Numbered from the stretch's first letter, positions 1 through 7,997 are shown. The stretch: 45,069 nt of DNA from Alphaproteobacteria bacterium (GCA_017649895.1 JAGCFW010000015.1:1-45069); one strand, 5' to 3'. Notes: generated from the letters alone by a model not told the origin. A program made the numbers and translations.

Positions 1-23
1 GTTTTTTTGTTGGCTCGCTTCAT
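1..23 (-). CDS. 5' end of an unidentified gene leaving the window
   Basis: A start codon on the minus strand at 23 is preceded by AGGAG (complement of 31-35) at a spacing of 7 bases, and opens a frame (Met-Lys-Arg-Ala-Asn-Lys-Lys) with no stop before the window edge. A copy of the 39-bp promoter repeat lies just upstream, with its CtrA-like box 52 bp from this ATG, nearly the same distance (53 bp) as in front of the glycosyltransferase at 76-1560. The product cannot be identified from seven codons; by analogy it may be another envelope or polysaccharide gene, which is inference. Confidence 0.55.
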
Positions 24-59
24 CCTTTGTCTCCTACCGCAGCAACTTATACCCGCTTA

Positions 60-98
60 TTTTTTCAGCCATTCGTTAATAATTCGTTAAGATATTGG
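60..98. repeat. 39-bp direct repeat, copy 1
   Basis: This stretch is identical to 1598-1636. It covers the last six sense codons and the stop of the glycosyltransferase gene and also the presumed promoter of the next minus-strand gene (start at 23). The two copies flank the glycosyltransferase exactly, 1538 bp apart. Confidence 0.9.
76..90. promoter_or_regulatory. CtrA-like box (TTAA-N7-TTAA), copy 1
   Basis: TTAATAATTCGTTAA is a perfect match to the CtrA consensus TTAA-N7-TTAA. It lies 52 bp upstream of the start codon at 23 (minus strand) and contains the stop codon of the glycosyltransferase. CtrA binding is inferred from the motif and its repeated placement. Confidence 0.5.
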
Positions 99-1560
99 TT
101 TGTGACGAGAGTTTTTTCAAATCATTCTCATGCATAACTTCCTCCATAACGCGGATGTATTCGTCGACCATTGCGTCACGGTCGGAATATTTTTTCGCCT
201 GCTCGTATCCTTTTTGGATGAGATCTTTTCTAAGCTGCGGATCGGCCGCCAATCGGTGCATGGCCTGGGTTATGCTGTCCGTGTCGAATGGATCGAAAAA
301 TAATGCCGCTGAACCTGCGACTTCGGGAAGGGAGGCGACATTACTGCACGCAACGGGAATTCCGTTCGCCATCGCCTCGATGATCGGCATTCCGAAGCCC
401 TCGTAAACCGACGGATGAATAAAGGCCAACGCGTTTTTCAGAAGAATTCCGAGTTCTTCGTCAGGAACAAATCCCGCGATAATTACACGATCGGAAGAAA
501 ATTCTTCGATCGGACGCGACTCGAATATACTAGGATGCTTCCCCACCAAAATTAATTTTATGTCGGAATTTTTCTGTGCGAATTTGTTGAATGCATTCAT
601 TAAGTTGAGATGGTTTTTATTTTTCCACCAAGAAGAGCAAAATATGAAATATTTCTGCGGTTTCAAATTGTATTTGCTCAAGATTTTCGCGGATTTTTCA
701 GGACTGCCTTGCGAATATACACGCGTCCCCAATTGAATCGGAATGTGTTTTACAAAGTCTTTTGAAACATGGAAGTGATCGTAAATTCGTTTTTGCGAAA
801 ACTCAGAGACCGTTATGATTTTTTTTGAAAAATGAATGGCTTTCTCTGTACAAATATACGCTCGCAATCGATGACCTTTTGTTGCAAAAAATTCAGGATA
901 AACATCAAAACAAGCTAAGTCGTGAATCGTGGAGATTCTAGGCACATTCACGAAGTTGCAACAGCAGGAATCTCCCACCGGATCCCACACCAAATCACAG
1001 TCCCGATCGCAAAAAATTTGATCGTAATATAACAACTGTGTCAATTTATCGTGAAACATACCAAAACATTCAGGGTTTAATATTCGTTCCGCAAAAATAA
1101 ATGGATTAACAGAATTATCGATCTCTATTAATTTTATATTATTACTTTCAGGTAGATCGCACATACGTTTTTGACTTCTCGGCACAAGCACCAACAATCT
1201 CCAATTTAGGCGTTTTTTCGAAATATCCGAGATTAAATCCTGAGTCAAAGTCAGGATACCGCCCTTCTCACACAGAACAGACATATCGACAATTATGTCT
1301 CTCGTAATATTGGCAGGTCGATCTTTCAAAATGCTGATGCGTCCAGCGGTAAAAACATCGCTTAGGGGGCTTGTTGTTTGTACAAGCAAATATGCATAAC
1401 ACGTAACTACGAACGAAAAGACACCGATAAGTATGTTTTGTGCCATAGATCGCAAGGTTAAACGAGACTTTATTGTTTGATTCAATTTTTTGGTATTTGT
1501 AAACAGCGTTCGTAAGTAATTGCTTGATTTTACTCTCTTTTTTCTGTCGGATTGATTCAC
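76..1560 (-). CDS. GT4-family glycosyltransferase with N-terminal membrane anchor
   Basis: This 494-residue protein probably transfers a sugar from an activated donor onto a surface glycan or lipid precursor at the inner membrane. It has one hydrophobic segment at about residues 41-63 and then a GT-B fold. The C-terminal half shows the GT4 donor-site signature: an HPSVYEGFGMP stretch around residue 385 followed by E-A-M-A-N-G-x-P-V and a D-P-F-D region. The N-terminal domain is cysteine-rich (a DSCCC stretch near residue 195), which is unusual. The start is GTG at 1560 behind AAGGAG. A CtrA-like box sits 53 bp upstream. Its stop codon lies inside the duplicated promoter repeat of the next gene. 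The family call is firm; donor and acceptor cannot be told. Confidence 0.88.
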   Translation of the reverse strand: MNQSDRKKRVKSSNYLRTLFTNTKKLNQTIKSRLTLRSMAQNILIGVFSFVVTCYAYLLVQTTSPLSDVFTAGRISILKDRPANITRDIIVDMSVLCEKGGILTLTQDLISDISKKRLNWRLLVLVPRSQKRMCDLPESNNIKLIEIDNSVNPFIFAERILNPECFGMFHDKLTQLLYYDQIFCDRDCDLVWDPVGDSCCCNFVNVPRISTIHDLACFDVYPEFFATKGHRLRAYICTEKAIHFSKKIITVSEFSQKRIYDHFHVSKDFVKHIPIQLGTRVYSQGSPEKSAKILSKYNLKPQKYFIFCSSWWKNKNHLNLMNAFNKFAQKNSDIKLILVGKHPSIFESRPIEEFSSDRVIIAGFVPDEELGILLKNALAFIHPSVYEGFGMPIIEAMANGIPVACSNVASLPEVAGSAALFFDPFDTDSITQAMHRLAADPQLRKDLIQKGYEQAKKYSDRDAMVDEYIRVMEEVMHENDLKKLSSQTNILTNY

Positions 1561-1597
1561 TGGTTACTCCTTGCCACAAAAATCCTTACAAAAGCAT

Positions 1598-1636
1598 TTT
1601 TTTCAGCCATTCGTTAATAATTCGTTAAGATATTGG
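1598..1636. repeat. 39-bp direct repeat, copy 2
   Basis: Identical to 60-98. It is intergenic, upstream of the glycosyltransferase (minus strand) and of rplK (plus strand). On the glycosyltransferase side the identity ends after GGCTGAAAAAA, where the two promoters diverge. Confidence 0.9.
1614..1628. promoter_or_regulatory. CtrA-like box (TTAA-N7-TTAA), copy 2
   Basis: A perfect TTAA-N7-TTAA site 53 bp upstream of the GTG start of the glycosyltransferase. It is also 111 bp upstream of rplK on the other strand, so it could in principle affect both; the glycosyltransferase is the likelier target by spacing. Confidence 0.5.
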
Positions 1637-1739
1637 AACATTACCGGGTATTTTGCGATACTGTTTTCTCCGAAATTTGTTGAAAAACTTCCGTTTTTAT
1701 GTTAGAAGGAACCGATTGATTTCATGTTATAGAGGTTAT

Positions 1740-2171
1740 ATGGCTAAAAAAATAGTAGGGTATATTAAACTGCAAGTACCTGCCGGGAAAGCAAACCCGT
1801 CGCCTCCGATCGGACCGGCTTTAGGTCAGAGAGGTTTGAATATTATGGAGTTTTGTAAAGCGTTTAATGCACAGACTCAGTCTTATGATGCGGGAACGCC
1901 GCTTCCTGTAATTATCACGGCATATGCTGACAGGACATTTTCGTTCATCATTAAGTTACCGCCGGTTACTTACTACTTGAAGCAAGCTGCGGGAATTACC
2001 AAAGGATCATCCACAACTGGAAGAGGTCCGAAGGCTGGTCAAATTACCATGGCTCAAATTCGTGAAATTGCGGAAAAGAAAATGAAAGATTTGAATGCAA
2101 ACGACGTTGATGCGGCAAGCATGATGATCATTGGTTCTGCTCGTGCAATGGGATTGGAGGTTGTTCAATAA
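1740..2171 (+). CDS. rplK: 50S ribosomal protein L11
   Basis: L11 binds the GTPase-associated centre of 23S rRNA together with the L10-L12 stalk. The 143-residue product begins Met-Ala-Lys-Lys and shows the typical [19 protein letters not shown] segment near residue 17 and a G-x-x-K-G-S rRNA-binding C-terminal domain. An upstream in-frame start at 1653 would add 29 residues not found in the family; the ATG at 1740, behind AGAGG, gives the normal length. It is the first gene of the rplKAJL cluster and overlaps rplA by one base (TAATG). nusG, the usual upstream neighbour, is absent; the glycosyltransferase lies there instead. Confidence 0.97.
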   Translation: MAKKIVGYIKLQVPAGKANPSPPIGPALGQRGLNIMEFCKAFNAQTQSYDAGTPLPVIITAYADRTFSFIIKLPPVTYYLKQAAGITKGSSTTGRGPKAGQITMAQIREIAEKKMKDLNANDVDAASMMIIGSARAMGLEVVQ

Positions 2172-2866
2172 TGGCTCGTTCAGGTAAAAGATACAAGAAT
2201 ATTGCGAAGAAAGTTGAGGACAGAGCTTACAGTTTGTCCGAGGCCGTGAAATTTTTGAAAGAGAACAGCAGTTGCAAGTTTGACGAGACTGTTGAAGTCG
2301 CGATCAACTTGAACTTAGATCCTCGTTCCGCAGATCAGAACATTCGTGGAATGGTCTCCATGCCGGAAGGTACCGGAAAGACAGTCAGAGTTGCTGTTTT
2401 TGCAAAAGGTGCCGTTGCTGACGCCGCGAAAGAGGCCGGAGCTGATTTCGTCGGAGCTGATGATTTGGCGGAGAAGGTCAAGGACGGATCCATTGAGTTC
2501 GATATGTGTATCGCAAGCCCTGACATGATGGGTGTTGTCGGTCGTTTGGGAAAAATTTTAGGTCCTAAGGGATTGATGCCGAACCCGAAGTTGGGAACGG
2601 TTACTCCTAATGTCGCCGCTGCGATTAAAAACGCAAAGGCGGGACAGATCGAGTATCGTTTAAGCAAGGACGGTATCGTTCATGCCGGAATTTGCAAGTT
2701 GAGTTTCGATCAGGAAAAAATCGAAGCGAACTTAAAAGCTTACATTGGGGCTGTTGTGAAAGCAAAGCCTGCTAATGTGAAGGGCGCCTACTTGAAATCC
2801 GTGGCGATTTCCAGTACCATGGGTGTCGGATTGAAATTGGATACCGCTGAGGTGTTCACTTTCTGA
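2171..2866 (+). CDS. rplA: 50S ribosomal protein L1
   Basis: L1 forms the mobile L1 stalk near the E site and, in many bacteria, represses its own operon by binding the mRNA. The product has 231 residues, a normal length, with the family motifs GRLGKILGPKGLMPNPKLGT (around residues 123-142) and a C-terminal SSTMGVGLKLD segment. The start codon overlaps the rplK stop, indicating translational coupling. It is followed by a 120-base gap holding a leader-like structure before rplJ. Confidence 0.97.
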   Translation: MARSGKRYKNIAKKVEDRAYSLSEAVKFLKENSSCKFDETVEVAINLNLDPRSADQNIRGMVSMPEGTGKTVRVAVFAKGAVADAAKEAGADFVGADDLAEKVKDGSIEFDMCIASPDMMGVVGRLGKILGPKGLMPNPKLGTVTPNVAAAIKNAKAGQIEYRLSKDGIVHAGICKLSFDQEKIEANLKAYIGAVVKAKPANVKGAYLKSVAISSTMGVGLKLDTAEVFTF

Positions 2867-2869
2867 TTG

Positions 2870-2935
2870 TTTTGAGTCTATCGTAGACCATCGGTGCGAG
2901 TAGCTTAAATTTGCCGTTGCAGATGACTTTCTATT
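2870..2935 (+). promoter_or_regulatory. candidate ribosomal protein L10 leader
   Basis: The rplA-rplJ gap folds. GTCTA and TAGAC (2876-2880 and 2884-2888) form a perfect small hairpin; alternatively TAGACCATC can pair with GATG...TCTA (2922-2933) around an internal GGTGCGAGTAGC...TTGCCGTTGCA region. The position between rplA and rplJ, and the GGTGCG...GCCGTTGCAGA pattern, fit the L10 leader class, where L10-L12 binding represses rplJL translation. The identification is by eye and moderate. Confidence 0.5.
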
Positions 2936-2986
2936 TGTGATCTATGGTTTTCGATATTCTCTCGTTAAATTGTTTGGGAGAGAACT

Positions 2987-3496
2987 GTGGAAAAAAACAA
3001 GAAGTCGGATTTGATTGCGAAGATTAAGCAACGCTTTCTTGAGAGTGAAGCTGTCTTTGTAGTTAACCAGAATCGGCTGACTGTTGCTGAAACAGAGGAT
3101 CTTAGAAAACAACTTCGTGCGGTACAATCTGTTTATCTTGTCGCGAAAAACACGTTGACAAGATTGGCGGTGAAAGATACCGATTTCGAGTGTGTCACCG
3201 AAAAATTGGGCGGACAGACTGCGTTGGTGTTTTCAAAAGATATTACGGGATCGGCAAAAGTCGTGTCTGAGTACGCATCCAAGAGCGATGAGAAGCTTTC
3301 AGTCGTTTGCGGAGGATATCAAGGTAAAATGTTGAGTGTTGCTGAAGTGAAGACTTTAGCTTCATTACCGTCTATGGACGAGTTGCGCGCGAAGATCGTC
3401 GCTGTCATTCAGACTCCGGCACAGCGTATGGCAACATTGTCGCAAGCACCTGCATCTCAACTTGCTCGTGTTTTAAAGGCCTATTCAGAAAAATAA
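2987..3496 (+). CDS. rplJ: 50S ribosomal protein L10
   Basis: L10 is the base of the ribosomal stalk: it binds 23S rRNA and carries L7/L12 dimers on its C-terminal helix. The product has 169 residues, the usual size. The N-terminal part has the VFVVNQNRLTVAETEDLRKQLR pattern typical of L10, followed by VAKNTLTRLA, and the C-terminal helix ends in a region rich in Ala, Arg and Leu. The start is GTG at 2987 behind GGGAGAG. It sits 14 bp upstream of rplL. Confidence 0.96.
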   Translation: MEKNKKSDLIAKIKQRFLESEAVFVVNQNRLTVAETEDLRKQLRAVQSVYLVAKNTLTRLAVKDTDFECVTEKLGGQTALVFSKDITGSAKVVSEYASKSDEKLSVVCGGYQGKMLSVAEVKTLASLPSMDELRAKIVAVIQTPAQRMATLSQAPASQLARVLKAYSEK

Positions 3497-3510
3497 TATG
3501 GAGGTAAAAA

Positions 3511-3885
3511 ATGGCTGCAAATTTAGATAAAATCGTAGAAGAGTTATCAGCTTTAACCGTTTTGGAAGCTGCTGAATTAAGCAAGAAGTTGGAAGAGGCA
3601 TGGGGCGTGTCCGCTGCTGCTCCTGTCGCTGTTGCCGCCGCCGGTGCTGCTCCAACCGCTGCTGCTGAAGAGAAGAGCGAATTTGACGTCGTTTTGACGG
3701 ACGCGGGTTCTTCCAAGATCGGTGTGATTAAGGTCGTAAGAGAAATCACCGGATTGGGATTGACCGAAGCGAAAGCGATGGTCGAAGCCGCTCCGAAAGC
3801 GATCAAAGAGGGAGTTTCCAAGGATGATGCGAAAGCCATGAAAGAGAAGTTGGAAGCTGCCGGCGCAAAAGTCGAATTGAAATAA
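3511..3885 (+). CDS. rplL: 50S ribosomal protein L7/L12
   Basis: L7/L12 is the multicopy stalk protein that recruits translation factors. This 124-residue version has the N-terminal dimerisation helices (residues 1-33), an Ala/Pro-rich hinge at about 35-55, and the factor-binding C-terminal domain with [20 protein letters not shown] around residues 70-90. It has an excellent ribosome binding site (GGAGG at 3500). It is the last gene of the cluster; a strong hairpin terminator follows and rpoB, its usual neighbour, is not here. Confidence 0.97.
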   Translation: MAANLDKIVEELSALTVLEAAELSKKLEEAWGVSAAAPVAVAAAGAAPTAAAEEKSEFDVVLTDAGSSKIGVIKVVREITGLGLTEAKAMVEAAPKAIKEGVSKDDAKAMKEKLEAAGAKVELK

Positions 3886-3910
3886 TTATTTAATTCGCTT
3901 TATTTAAATG

Positions 3911-3946
3911 CACCCCGAGAGTCATGCGCTTTCGGGGTGTTTTTTT
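3911..3946 (+). terminator. Rho-independent terminator after rplL
   Basis: CACCCCGA (3911-3918) pairs perfectly with TCGGGGTG (3932-3939) around a 13-base loop, followed directly by seven T residues. This ends the rplKAJL transcript. Confidence 0.9.
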
Positions 3947-4007
3947 GTTTTCTTGCGTGATCCTGTTATTTTGTTGTACCCTTGACTTTGTTGCGGAGGG
4001 AATAAAG

Positions 4008-5300
4008 ATGGCTTTTTCTAAATACAGGCGACTGGCGGTGAGTGTGTTTTTGTTGATTGCTGCCTGCACTTCTCCTGAAACAGAATATTCGAACAAATTA
4101 GTTATAACGCATAAATCGGGAAAGTGTTTTATTGACGAGTCTTATGATGCGATTTTGGATGTGCCACAAAATCTGAGATTTTTTACATCTCAAATTAATG
4201 AAAAAGATCTAAGAAGTCGACAGAAAGAATTGAACAAAAAATTCGATAGACTGTTTTTTTATCCATGGACATCCAAAAATAAAGAAATTTCTCCTGCGTC
4301 GTTTTCGGGAAATTATTTCGGAGAAAATCTGCATAAGTTGTCGCGGAAGGACGTGGAATATATCAGAAACAATATAAAATATCGCTCTCCGATTAGGGAG
4401 AAAGGTATCATTATCAGAAATACTATGGCTAAACTGTGGCCGACAGAGTCTCAGCTTTTTTCTAATCTAAAAAATCCGGGCGATAGCTATCCTTTCGATT
4501 CTAATATTCAGAGTTTAATGCGATTGGGAACTCCAGTGAAAATTGCTGCAGTTTCCAAAGATGGACTGTGGGTATTTGTGTCTTCCTATGTGTTTTCAGG
4601 TTGGATTTCGATGCACGATGTCGCTTATGTAAATGAGTCGTTCATAAAAACTTATATGGCTAATCCGAAAGTAGTGGCCGTTAAAGATGGAATAGTAATA
4701 AGGCACAAAGGCAGATTTTTAAATAGAGCCGATATCGGAACAGTTCTTGTCAGAGATAAAAAAGGATTGCTTTGTCCACACAAAAATTTCGATGGTTACG
4801 CAAAGTTAGTAAGTTGTAATGCGTCGGGATTTTCCCAAAAGCCTTTGGAATTTACGGCTCAAAATGCAATAAAAATAGCGGAGCAGTTCCTCGGTCAAAA
4901 ATATGGATGGGGTGGCTATCTGAATCTGAGAGATTGCTCCATGCTTACTATGGACTATTGTACAACGTTTGGAATTCCGCTGGCACGAAATGGAAATGCT
5001 CAACTTTCCGGAGAAGGTCGTGTAAATCTTTCAAAAAATAGTGCAGCATTTATATCAAGGCACGGAAAGCCATTTCTTACCTTAGTCGGGTATAAAGGAC
5101 ACGTTATGCTATATGTAGGAAAATATAGAAATAAACCAGTATTTTTGCATAACGTTTGGGGAGCTCCAAAAACTTCGGATCAAAAAAGCAGGTACGTCGT
5201 TGGAAAAACCGTTCTTACAACCTCCGATTTTGGGAAAAATATAAAAGAAACAAAAAATTGCAAATTGGCAGATATAATTACCATGATGAGGTTTATTTAG
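4008..5300 (+). CDS. SH3-type and NlpC/P60 cell-wall peptidase, lipoprotein
   Basis: This is probably a lipid-anchored periplasmic peptidase of the NlpC/P60 (C40) family that cuts peptide stems of peptidoglycan. Residues 1-18 form a signal peptide ending in the lipobox I-A-A-C. The middle (about 160-265) resembles bacterial SH3 domains. The C-terminal domain (about 280-430) has the catalytic Cys in R-D-C-S-M, the His in K-G-H-V-M-L-Y-V-G and a second His in F-L-H-N-V-W-G. The start at 4008 behind GGAGGG gives a proper signal peptide; the longer frame from 3924 begins inside the rplL terminator. Its N terminus (M-A-F-S-K-Y) closely resembles that of the amidase lipoprotein next door. Family confident; exact bond cleaved unknown. 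Confidence 0.87.
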   Translation: MAFSKYRRLAVSVFLLIAACTSPETEYSNKLVITHKSGKCFIDESYDAILDVPQNLRFFTSQINEKDLRSRQKELNKKFDRLFFYPWTSKNKEISPASFSGNYFGENLHKLSRKDVEYIRNNIKYRSPIREKGIIIRNTMAKLWPTESQLFSNLKNPGDSYPFDSNIQSLMRLGTPVKIAAVSKDGLWVFVSSYVFSGWISMHDVAYVNESFIKTYMANPKVVAVKDGIVIRHKGRFLNRADIGTVLVRDKKGLLCPHKNFDGYAKLVSCNASGFSQKPLEFTAQNAIKIAEQFLGQKYGWGGYLNLRDCSMLTMDYCTTFGIPLARNGNAQLSGEGRVNLSKNSAAFISRHGKPFLTLVGYKGHVMLYVGKYRNKPVFLHNVWGAPKTSDQKSRYVVGKTVLTTSDFGKNIKETKNCKLADIITMMRFI

Positions 5301-5359
5301 CAGCACTATTCTTTTGTTAAGTTTCTGGTGTTATTGCTGTAGATAGATTTTCTCGTCTC

Positions 5360-5374
5360 TTAATGTATATTTTA
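5360..5374. promoter_or_regulatory. near-match CtrA-like box upstream of the amidase
   Basis: TTAA-N7-TTTA, one mismatch from the CtrA consensus, ending 40 bp upstream of the ATG at 5415. The distal half also reads as a -35 (TTAATG) 17 bp from a -10 (TTATAT), so a bound regulator would overlap the -35 element, as in Caulobacter CtrA-activated promoters. Confidence 0.35.
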
Positions 5375-5414
5375 CACTTTTGTTATATCCTCGATGTTGC
5401 AGAGAGGAATGACA

Positions 5415-6449
5415 ATGTCTTTTTCTAAATATGAGTTGTTAGTAGGATGTTTTTTGTTAATAACGGCTTGCACTTGCCATAAGGAAATTGGTGAAGTAGA
5501 GGTTACGCTTCGACATTTGGATAACGATAAATGTACTGAAGTTAATCTGATTACAGGGAAAAAAGCGGTTTTTCTTGATCGGAAAGAGGATGAACAAGAT
5601 ATAAAAGGAATTGTTCTTCATTATTCTGTAAGTCCTAACGCAGATGGTACTGAAGCCTTATTCTATTTTAGGGCAGTATCTTCGCATTACGACGTTGATT
5701 TCGACGGAGAAATTTTTGAGTTCGTCGATCCCGAATGTATCGCTTTCCATGCCGGAAAATCTGCTTGGAATGGTGATACTTATTTAAACAAATGTTTCAT
5801 TGGGATTGAGCAAGATATGTGGGGGTATTACGAAAAATTTCGTGAAAAAGAATATGATTATGAAAAGTTCGGACAGCCTGTTCAGTTGCCGGGAGATGAC
5901 CGTAAGTGGTTTAAATTTTCTAGGGAACAAGTTAAATCAACGGGGCAGTTAATTTTCGCATTGCAAAAGAAATATCGAATTCCCGGACGCAACGTCGTAA
6001 CTCATTCGGACGTTGCTATCGAAAAAAAATTAGATCCGGGACCGATGTTCCCGTATAAAGAGATTTTTGAGAAATATGGGGCCGGATATTATCCCAAGTG
6101 TAAAGAAATTAATTTGGATAAATTTTCGAAATTGACGGATAAGGATTATGTAAAACTTTTAGAAATTTACGGATATAACCGAGGTGAAAACGGCCGAGTG
6201 TTTGATCTGACAGATAATAAGATCATCAAGGCATTTAAGTTGCATTTTTATCCGGGAGATTTGTCCAAGGATCTAAACGATAACACCAAGAAAATGATCA
6301 TAAATTTAGTAGCATCATACTACAATTACAAAGATAAGATAATTAATTCTTTGGATTACAAATTCAGAAATGATATAGATTCTTTCTTATCTGAAAATAA
6401 GGAAAGAACTAAAGAGCTTTCCGAGTTTATTAAAGGATGGAATAATTAA
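5415..6449 (+). CDS. N-acetylmuramoyl-L-alanine amidase (Amidase_2), lipoprotein
   Basis: Likely a lipid-anchored zinc amidase that cleaves between MurNAc and L-Ala in peptidoglycan or its fragments (AmpD/AmiD-like). The signal peptide ends in the lipobox I-T-A-C near residue 18. The Amidase_2 core shows I-V-L-H-Y-S (zinc His, about residue 74), S-S-H-Y-D-V-D-F-D-G, C-I-A-F-H-A-G-K-S-A-W, and V-T-H-S-D-V with K-L-D-P-G (zinc ligand and catalytic region, about residues 197-212). The last 110 residues resemble a weak peptidoglycan-binding-1-like region followed by a charged tail. The start at 5415 has AGAGAGG at good spacing; the ATG at 5394 would displace the signal peptide. Its leader is paralogous to that of the preceding lipoprotein. 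Confidence 0.87.
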   Translation: MSFSKYELLVGCFLLITACTCHKEIGEVEVTLRHLDNDKCTEVNLITGKKAVFLDRKEDEQDIKGIVLHYSVSPNADGTEALFYFRAVSSHYDVDFDGEIFEFVDPECIAFHAGKSAWNGDTYLNKCFIGIEQDMWGYYEKFREKEYDYEKFGQPVQLPGDDRKWFKFSREQVKSTGQLIFALQKKYRIPGRNVVTHSDVAIEKKLDPGPMFPYKEIFEKYGAGYYPKCKEINLDKFSKLTDKDYVKLLEIYGYNRGENGRVFDLTDNKIIKAFKLHFYPGDLSKDLNDNTKKMIINLVASYYNYKDKIINSLDYKFRNDIDSFLSENKERTKELSEFIKGWNN

Positions 6450-6517
6450 CCAGGTATATAAAAGTTGCCTTTGTTTTGGGAAATGCTTCGTGCCTGAATC
6501 TTGATCCTATTAAAAAC

Positions 6518-7828
6518 TCACTTGCCCAAATTTTTTAAGTAAGCGTCTCGAGTTTGCAAAAAGCTTTTGCGGATCGAGTCTTTTATTTCTTCCTGAGAAT
6601 CAATGTAACAATCAGCCATTGAAATAATTTTTTCGACGCCAATTCTTGCAATTTCTTTTATGGTGGAGATGTTTTTCGCATTACTTTTGTACTCATATCT
6701 GCGTTTGTCCGGAGTTGTGTCGGTAATTACATCATCCTTGGTCATCTCTTGTAATTTATCCGCGACTTTAACAGCGTTATCGAAAAACTCCTTTATCTGA
6801 GAATAATACATGTCTCTCCACTCTTTATAAAGGAATCTTGAAATATTCACTTTGTAGTAATCTTGATAAGCAAGGCGTGTTGACAGTTTATCTATTTCAC
6901 GATCGAAGTCCTCAAATTTCGGATTTTTATCTATTAAATTCGTAATAGTGTATCGTTCGCTAGAGTAAAAATTATCCAATTTACTTTCGGCATAAGAAGA
7001 TTGTTCCGTACTGTGATCAATCTCGTCAGTAACGTCGTTTTGAATTTCTACGATAACAGAAGCTAATCTTTTCAAATAATTGGATACTTTTCCTACTAAA
7101 TCAGATAAATCTTGTTTATTGATTTTTTGGTTGGACACTGCTTTTCGTGTGGCATCAAATATAACTTCTCCATTTTTGGTAGTTGGCGGAGTAAGACCAT
7201 ACAAGGAAAAGTACAGACCTAACGAACTTTCATCTTTAGGTACAATTGAGGATGGGTGGTCTTTTAAGAACGAATCCACCAGGACACCTTTTGAAATAAA
7301 TTCTTCTAAAGTATAAATCAATTCGTTATAAGATGCGAACTTGTTATAATGATCGTCCAATATGTTTCTCATTCTGTAATAGATGTCGAATTTTGTTTCC
7401 CATCTTAATCCGTCTTCATAATGACCGTAACTCCATTCATCTTTCTTATGATCTTGATCATCGATATACTTTACAATCTCATGCGCTCGAGCTTTATAAG
7501 GAGCCAATTTTACCGCATTTTCTTTTGAAATTTTCGCATAGTCGACTTCTATTGCTTTGGCAAGCCAAAGCACCTGTTTATAATCAAGATTAAGACCTTT
7601 TAGCGATTTCTCTAAATCATCTCTTAACTTTTTATTCTCTTTTATTTTCTTTTTGCTTTCGTAAAATTTTTGTAATTTATCGATCTCCTTGTTAAGCTGC
7701 TTATTATTTTTGCCGAACAACTTACTGGTAACCTGAGCGAACTTTAAGTCATATTCCTGTTGGTTTTTCACTAATGTTCGGATGTATTCCAACAAAATCG
7801 ACCGGATTTTCTGCATGTCCGCCGTCAT
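6518..7828 (-). CDS. coiled-coil protein of unknown function; body of a frameshifted lipoprotein
   Basis: I do not recognise this family. The open frame gives 436 very charged residues with long predicted helices (Lys/Glu/Asp/Tyr-rich, coiled-coil-like at about 1-100 and 240-340) and no membrane segment. The frame stays open for 18 codons upstream of the ATG at 7828 and there begins Cys-Ser-Thr-Glu-Lys, a typical mature lipoprotein N terminus. A signal peptide ending Leu-Met-Ala-Gly lies directly upstream but in another frame (7836-7928). Removing one base at about 7883 would join them into a lipoprotein of about 470 residues with lipobox L-M-A-G-C. So this is either a recent frameshift mutation, a phase-variation-like state, or a sequencing error. 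A start at 7828 has no ribosome binding site. Confidence 0.7.
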   Translation of the reverse strand: MTADMQKIRSILLEYIRTLVKNQQEYDLKFAQVTSKLFGKNNKQLNKEIDKLQKFYESKKKIKENKKLRDDLEKSLKGLNLDYKQVLWLAKAIEVDYAKISKENAVKLAPYKARAHEIVKYIDDQDHKKDEWSYGHYEDGLRWETKFDIYYRMRNILDDHYNKFASYNELIYTLEEFISKGVLVDSFLKDHPSSIVPKDESSLGLYFSLYGLTPPTTKNGEVIFDATRKAVSNQKINKQDLSDLVGKVSNYLKRLASVIVEIQNDVTDEIDHSTEQSSYAESKLDNFYSSERYTITNLIDKNPKFEDFDREIDKLSTRLAYQDYYKVNISRFLYKEWRDMYYSQIKEFFDNAVKVADKLQEMTKDDVITDTTPDKRRYEYKSNAKNISTIKEIARIGVEKIISMADCYIDSQEEIKDSIRKSFLQTRDAYLKNLGK

Positions 7829-7835
7829 TTCAGTT

Positions 7836-7928
7836 TCAGTGATAAAACAATTTTCTCGATAGCAATTCTTTTCCGTTGAACATGCCCGCCATTAATAAAC
7901 ATAACGCACTCAATGCTATTTTTTTCAT
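7836..7928 (-). pseudogene. detached signal peptide of the frameshifted lipoprotein
   Basis: A 30-codon frame starts at 7928 (or ATG at 7931) behind AGGAG (complement of 7935-7939). It encodes Met-Lys-Lys-Ile-Ala-Leu and a hydrophobic stretch ending Leu-Leu-Met-Ala-Gly, then runs out of frame to a stop at 7836. The next frame continues with Cys-Ser-Thr-Glu, so the break falls exactly at the signal peptidase II site. Confidence 0.75.
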
Positions 7929-7970
7929 CATATTCTCCTTTAATCTTACATCTATGGTATAGAAAATTGG

Positions 7971-7985
7971 TTAATAATTCACTAA
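7971..7985. promoter_or_regulatory. near-match CtrA-like box upstream of the broken lipoprotein
   Basis: TTAA-N7-CTAA, one mismatch from the CtrA consensus, ending 42 bp upstream of the signal-peptide ATG at 7928. On the minus strand TTAGTG followed after 18 bp by TATACC gives a plausible -35/-10 pair overlapping the box. Confidence 0.4.
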
Positions 7986-7997
7986 TTTGATTCAATT

